A stretch of 8,159 nucleotides of DNA from UBA3537 sp038106885 (GTDB taxonomy: Bacteria; Bacteroidota; Bacteroidia; Flavobacteriales; Flavobacteriaceae). Shown in pieces: positions 6,294 through 8,159 of the stretch. Location of the stretch: positions 1 to 8,159 of the forward strand of contig JAYNFX010000049.1 of NCBI GenBank assembly GCA_038106885.1, read 5' to 3'. Numbering within the stretch: position 1 is the first letter of the stretch; every line of letters starts with the position of its first letter. Below the pieces are notes generated by a model. The model was not told the origin of the DNA, did not search any database, and saw nothing but the letters and a program-made list of their open reading frames with translations. Both the position numbers and the translations under genes were made by a program.

Positions 6294-7334
6294 ATGAAGG
6301 ATTTAAAATACCTCTTTGCTTATACTATTCCGTTATCAGCCTTAATTTCTTTTTTATCTAATGGTATTTGGTGCTATACTGCAGTTATGTATGCCTTTAT
6401 AATTTTACCATTATTGGATGTTATTACTGGTGAAACAAAAATAAATCTTAATAAAGAAGAGGTGGATATTAAAAATAATAAATGGGTTTTTGATATTATG
6501 CTTTATTTAAATCTACCTATAGTTTTTTCATTATTGTACATTGCATTTTCAAGAGTCCATAGTGGTATTTATGAGAATTATGAGTTTATAGGATTAATTT
6601 TGTCTGGAGGTATTTTGTTGGCCACAAACGCCATAAATGTTGCTCATGAGCTTGGACACAGAACTAAATATTATGAACGCTTTTTAAGCAAATGTCTGTA
6701 TATGCCTTGCCTTTACATGCACTTTTTTATTGAGCACAATTATGGTCATCACTTACATGTAGCAACACCTGAAGACGGTGCAACAGCAAAATACAATCAA
6801 AGTGTTTATTCGTTTTGGTTTACGTCTGTGACTAAACAATATTTAGATGCTTGGAAACGTCAACTATTACTTTTAAAGGCAAATAAAAAAAGTTTCATTT
6901 CTATAAAAAACGATGTTTTTTGGTACCACTTAATTCAACCTATATATTTACTATCTATATATTTGATGTTTTCATTTGATGTACTTTTTTATGCTTTATC
7001 AATTGGCATATTAGCTTTTATCTTTTTAGAAACTATTAATTACATTGAACACTACGGACTAAAAAGGTTTAAAACCCCGTCTGGAAGATATGAACGTGTT
7101 CAGCCTTATCACTCCTGGAACTCAAACTTTAATATTGGAAGGATAGTTTTGTATGAACTAACTAGGCATAGTGATCATCACTATAAAGCTTCAAAAAAAT
7201 ACCAGCTTTTGAATAGTTTTGAAGATTGTCCAACATTACCGTTAGGATATCCAGCATCAATTCTATTAAGTTTGATACCCCCTTTGTGGTTTAGGATTAT
7301 TAATCCTTTGGTACCAGATGAAATGAAGAAATAA
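6294..7334 (+). CDS. alkB: AlkB-type membrane diiron alkane 1-monooxygenase
   Basis: This is an integral-membrane non-heme diiron monooxygenase of the AlkB/fatty-acid desaturase superfamily, which typically hydroxylates terminal carbons of alkanes or related hydrophobic substrates with electrons from rubredoxin. All histidine boxes are present: HELGH (H118, H122), EHNYGHH (H148, H152, H153), the AlkB-specific NYIEHYGLKR (H253) and LTRHSDHH (H292, H295, H296). Box 2 is followed by VATPEDGATAK, close to the AlkB signature. Hydrophobic segments surround the boxes (about 8-42, 68-86, 97-115, 213-250). At 346 residues it is shorter than the 401-residue Pseudomonas AlkB, mainly at the N-terminus. 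No rubredoxin or rubredoxin reductase gene is in the window. The natural substrate cannot be decided from sequence. It ends at a bidirectional terminator shared with a CDGSH microprotein gene. Confidence 0.94.
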   Translation: MKDLKYLFAYTIPLSALISFLSNGIWCYTAVMYAFIILPLLDVITGETKINLNKEEVDIKNNKWVFDIMLYLNLPIVFSLLYIAFSRVHSGIYENYEFIGLILSGGILLATNAINVAHELGHRTKYYERFLSKCLYMPCLYMHFFIEHNYGHHLHVATPEDGATAKYNQSVYSFWFTSVTKQYLDAWKRQLLLLKANKKSFISIKNDVFWYHLIQPIYLLSIYLMFSFDVLFYALSIGILAFIFLETINYIEHYGLKRFKTPSGRYERVQPYHSWNSNFNIGRIVLYELTRHSDHHYKASKKYQLLNSFEDCPTLPLGYPASILLSLIPPLWFRIINPLVPDEMKK

Positions 7335-7335
7335 A

Positions 7336-7360
7336 AAAACCTCACTTTAAGTGAGGTTTT
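7336..7360. terminator. Bidirectional intrinsic terminator between alkB and the CDGSH microprotein gene
   Basis: AAAACCTCAC at 7336-7345 and GTGAGGTTTT at 7351-7360 form a 10-bp stem with a TTTAA loop. It begins 1 base after the alkB stop and 2 bases after the stop of the opposing small gene. A residues on the left arm and T residues on the right let it end transcripts in both directions. A terminator placed exactly at the end of the 29-codon frame supports that frame being a real gene. Confidence 0.85.
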
Positions 7361-7362
7361 GT

Positions 7363-7452
7363 CTAATTTTTTGAGTGAGACCCATCACAATTTCCGTTTG
7401 GGTCTTGAGTTTGTCCACATTGACAAGCTCCTGGTTTTTTCATATTATCCAT
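7363..7452 (-). CDS. CDGSH-type iron-sulfur microprotein (29 residues)
   Basis: This is a short frame of 29 codons plus TAG, starting at an ATG at 7452; a second in-frame ATG lies at 7443. The protein reads MDNMKKPGAC, then QCGQTQDPNG, then NCDGSHSKN. It holds C10, C12, C22 and H26 in the pattern C-x-C-x9-C-D-G-S-H. The CDGSH family, which binds a 2Fe-2S cluster through three cysteines and one histidine, normally has C-x-C-x2-(S/T)-x3-P-x-C-D-G-(S/A/T)-H; here T15 is kept but the gap to the third cysteine is one residue longer and the proline lies two positions early relative to that cysteine. Known CDGSH domains are about 35-40 residues, so this would be a minimal version. Zinc binding is an alternative. 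It is convergent with alkB and shares its terminator. No clear promoter is seen upstream. Confidence 0.72.
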   Translation of the reverse strand: MDNMKKPGACQCGQTQDPNGNCDGSHSKN

Positions 7453-7605
7453 AATGTAATATTTTTTACTAATTTATAGTTAATTGTATGAATATGTGTT
7501 AATTAAATAATAAAAACATCTAATTTATATTAAGTCTAATTAAAATTTTATAGTATCTATTTTAAAAAAAAGAAGGAATTACAAGAATATACAATGAATT
7601 AAAAA
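7453..7605. other. AT-rich intergenic stretch, no gene seen
   Basis: This stretch lies downstream of the cupin gene and upstream of the CDGSH microprotein gene. It is very AT-rich and has no supported coding frame on either strand. It must hold the promoter of the microprotein gene if that gene is transcribed independently, but no exact TAnnTTTG box with a TTG partner was found. A weak imperfect palindrome near 7575-7600 may help end the cupin transcript. Confidence 0.5.
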
Positions 7606-7980
7606 CTAAATCCAATTGTCATTAGATAATGTTAATTCATTTACAATTTCGCCGGTATTTACAGTACCCCTGGGTTCAATCATTAATACTTTAGCTTCTT
7701 TTTTTGAATAAGGTTTATGATAAACACCTTTAGGGACAACAATCATTTCACCTGCTGTGATTATTTCTGTTTTATCATCAAAATCAATATAAATTTCTCC
7801 TTCAATAACAATAAAAGCTTCATCAGTTTCTGGATGATTATGTCTTATAAAATCATTTTTAAATTTGGCAATTTTAAACTGATAATCGTTTAGTTCTCCA
7901 ATAATTTTAGGAGACCAATATTTAGATATTTTATCAAATTTATCAGAAAAATTAATTTTTTTAATTGATTGGCTATTCAT
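7606..7980 (-). CDS. Single-domain cupin protein
   Basis: This is a small cytoplasmic beta-barrel protein of the cupin superfamily, 124 residues. Cupin motif 1 is complete: HNHPETDEAFIVIEG gives H47, H49 and E54, with G61 closing the motif. Motif 2 is GEMIVVPKGVYHKPY with H88 as the fourth metal ligand, so a bound metal is likely. The flanking blocks WSPKIIGEL (about 22-30) and EPRGTVNTGEIVNELT (about 102-117), with a DNWI end, match a widespread family of stand-alone cupins whose substrate is not established. The start is the ATG at 7980. It is followed by the AT-rich gap before the microprotein gene and preceded by a 78-base gap from a partial membrane-protein gene on the same strand, so it may have its own promoter. 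Confidence 0.9.
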   Translation of the reverse strand: MNSQSIKKINFSDKFDKISKYWSPKIIGELNDYQFKIAKFKNDFIRHNHPETDEAFIVIEGEIYIDFDDKTEIITAGEMIVVPKGVYHKPYSKKEAKVLMIEPRGTVNTGEIVNELTLSNDNWI

Positions 7981-8058
7981 AGTACTTTAGCTTTAAAACA
8001 ATACTTATATACTTAGGTTTATGTTATTTAATGCTTTTTAAAAGTAAAGATATTTTAA

Positions 8059-8159
8059 TTATTCTTCTTTCAGCATGTAAGAAAGTGGAGCTATAGCAGT
8101 AAAAAAAGTTAAAAACACCAATTCAAAAGAGCTCGTGTATTTTGAATCAGCAATAAAAC
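8059..8159 (-). CDS. C-terminal end of a probable membrane protein (partial)
   Basis: An open frame enters from the right edge and ends at TAA at 8059-8061, giving 32 residues. The end reads SSFELVFLTFFTAIAPLSYM followed by LKEE. A hydrophobic stretch of about 17 residues followed by a short charged tail looks like the last transmembrane helix of a transporter, for example of the major facilitator superfamily, but that family call is a guess. The other two minus-strand frames are closed by stops in this stretch. The rest of the gene is beyond the window. Confidence 0.5.
   Translation of the reverse strand, partial: FIADSKYTSSFELVFLTFFTAIAPLSYMLKEE

Noticed and set aside
7575..7600. Palindrome as a terminator for the cupin gene
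   Set aside because: The pairing is broken by several mismatches and nearly all A-T, so it cannot be supported as a stable stem, although T-rich sequence follows on the minus strand.

Overview
The window is low-GC, gene-dense DNA that looks like the chromosome of a member of the Bacteroidota, most likely a marine or free-living flavobacterium. Three things support this: the gene order pdxA, DUF177 (YceD-like), rpmF, fabH, accB, which I know as a conserved Bacteroidota housekeeping arrangement; A-rich sequence instead of Shine-Dalgarno motifs before start codons; and several TAnnTTTG boxes of the Bacteroidota promoter type upstream of genes. No phage, transposon, CRISPR, tRNA or rRNA was found. 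This assignment rests on protein recognition, not on a database search.

Left part (1-4532), housekeeping. On the minus strand, reading right to left, are pdxA (vitamin B6 synthesis), a YceD/DUF177 protein with rpmF (ribosomal protein L32) 3 bases behind it, then an intrinsic terminator, then fabH and accB (fatty-acid initiation; accB runs off the left edge). Divergent from pdxA is ribE (riboflavin synthase). The ribE stop lies one base from the stop of the convergent mscL (mechanosensitive channel).

Middle part (4561-6171), an apparent three-gene minus-strand operon: a lipoprotein joining an NTF2/SnoaL-like domain to an antibiotic-biosynthesis-monooxygenase-like (ABM) domain, then a small DUF2892 membrane protein, then an exported AhpD/carboxymuconolactone-decarboxylase-like CxxC protein, closed by a perfect 24-base palindromic terminator. 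All three products are predicted to be in the envelope. The function of the set is not known to me.

Right part (6294-8159), accessory metabolism. A plus-strand AlkB-type integral-membrane diiron monooxygenase ends in a bidirectional terminator that it shares with a convergent 29-codon gene. That small gene encodes a cysteine-rich microprotein carrying a CDGSH motif, the signature of mitoNEET-type iron-sulfur proteins; it is the most interesting item here. Next come an intact single-domain cupin and the 3' end of a probable membrane-protein gene cut by the right edge.

No stretch over 300 bases lacks a gene. The longest gaps are about 165 bases (1436-1600, rpmF terminator plus fabH leader) and about 153 bases (7453-7605, AT-rich, no supported feature).
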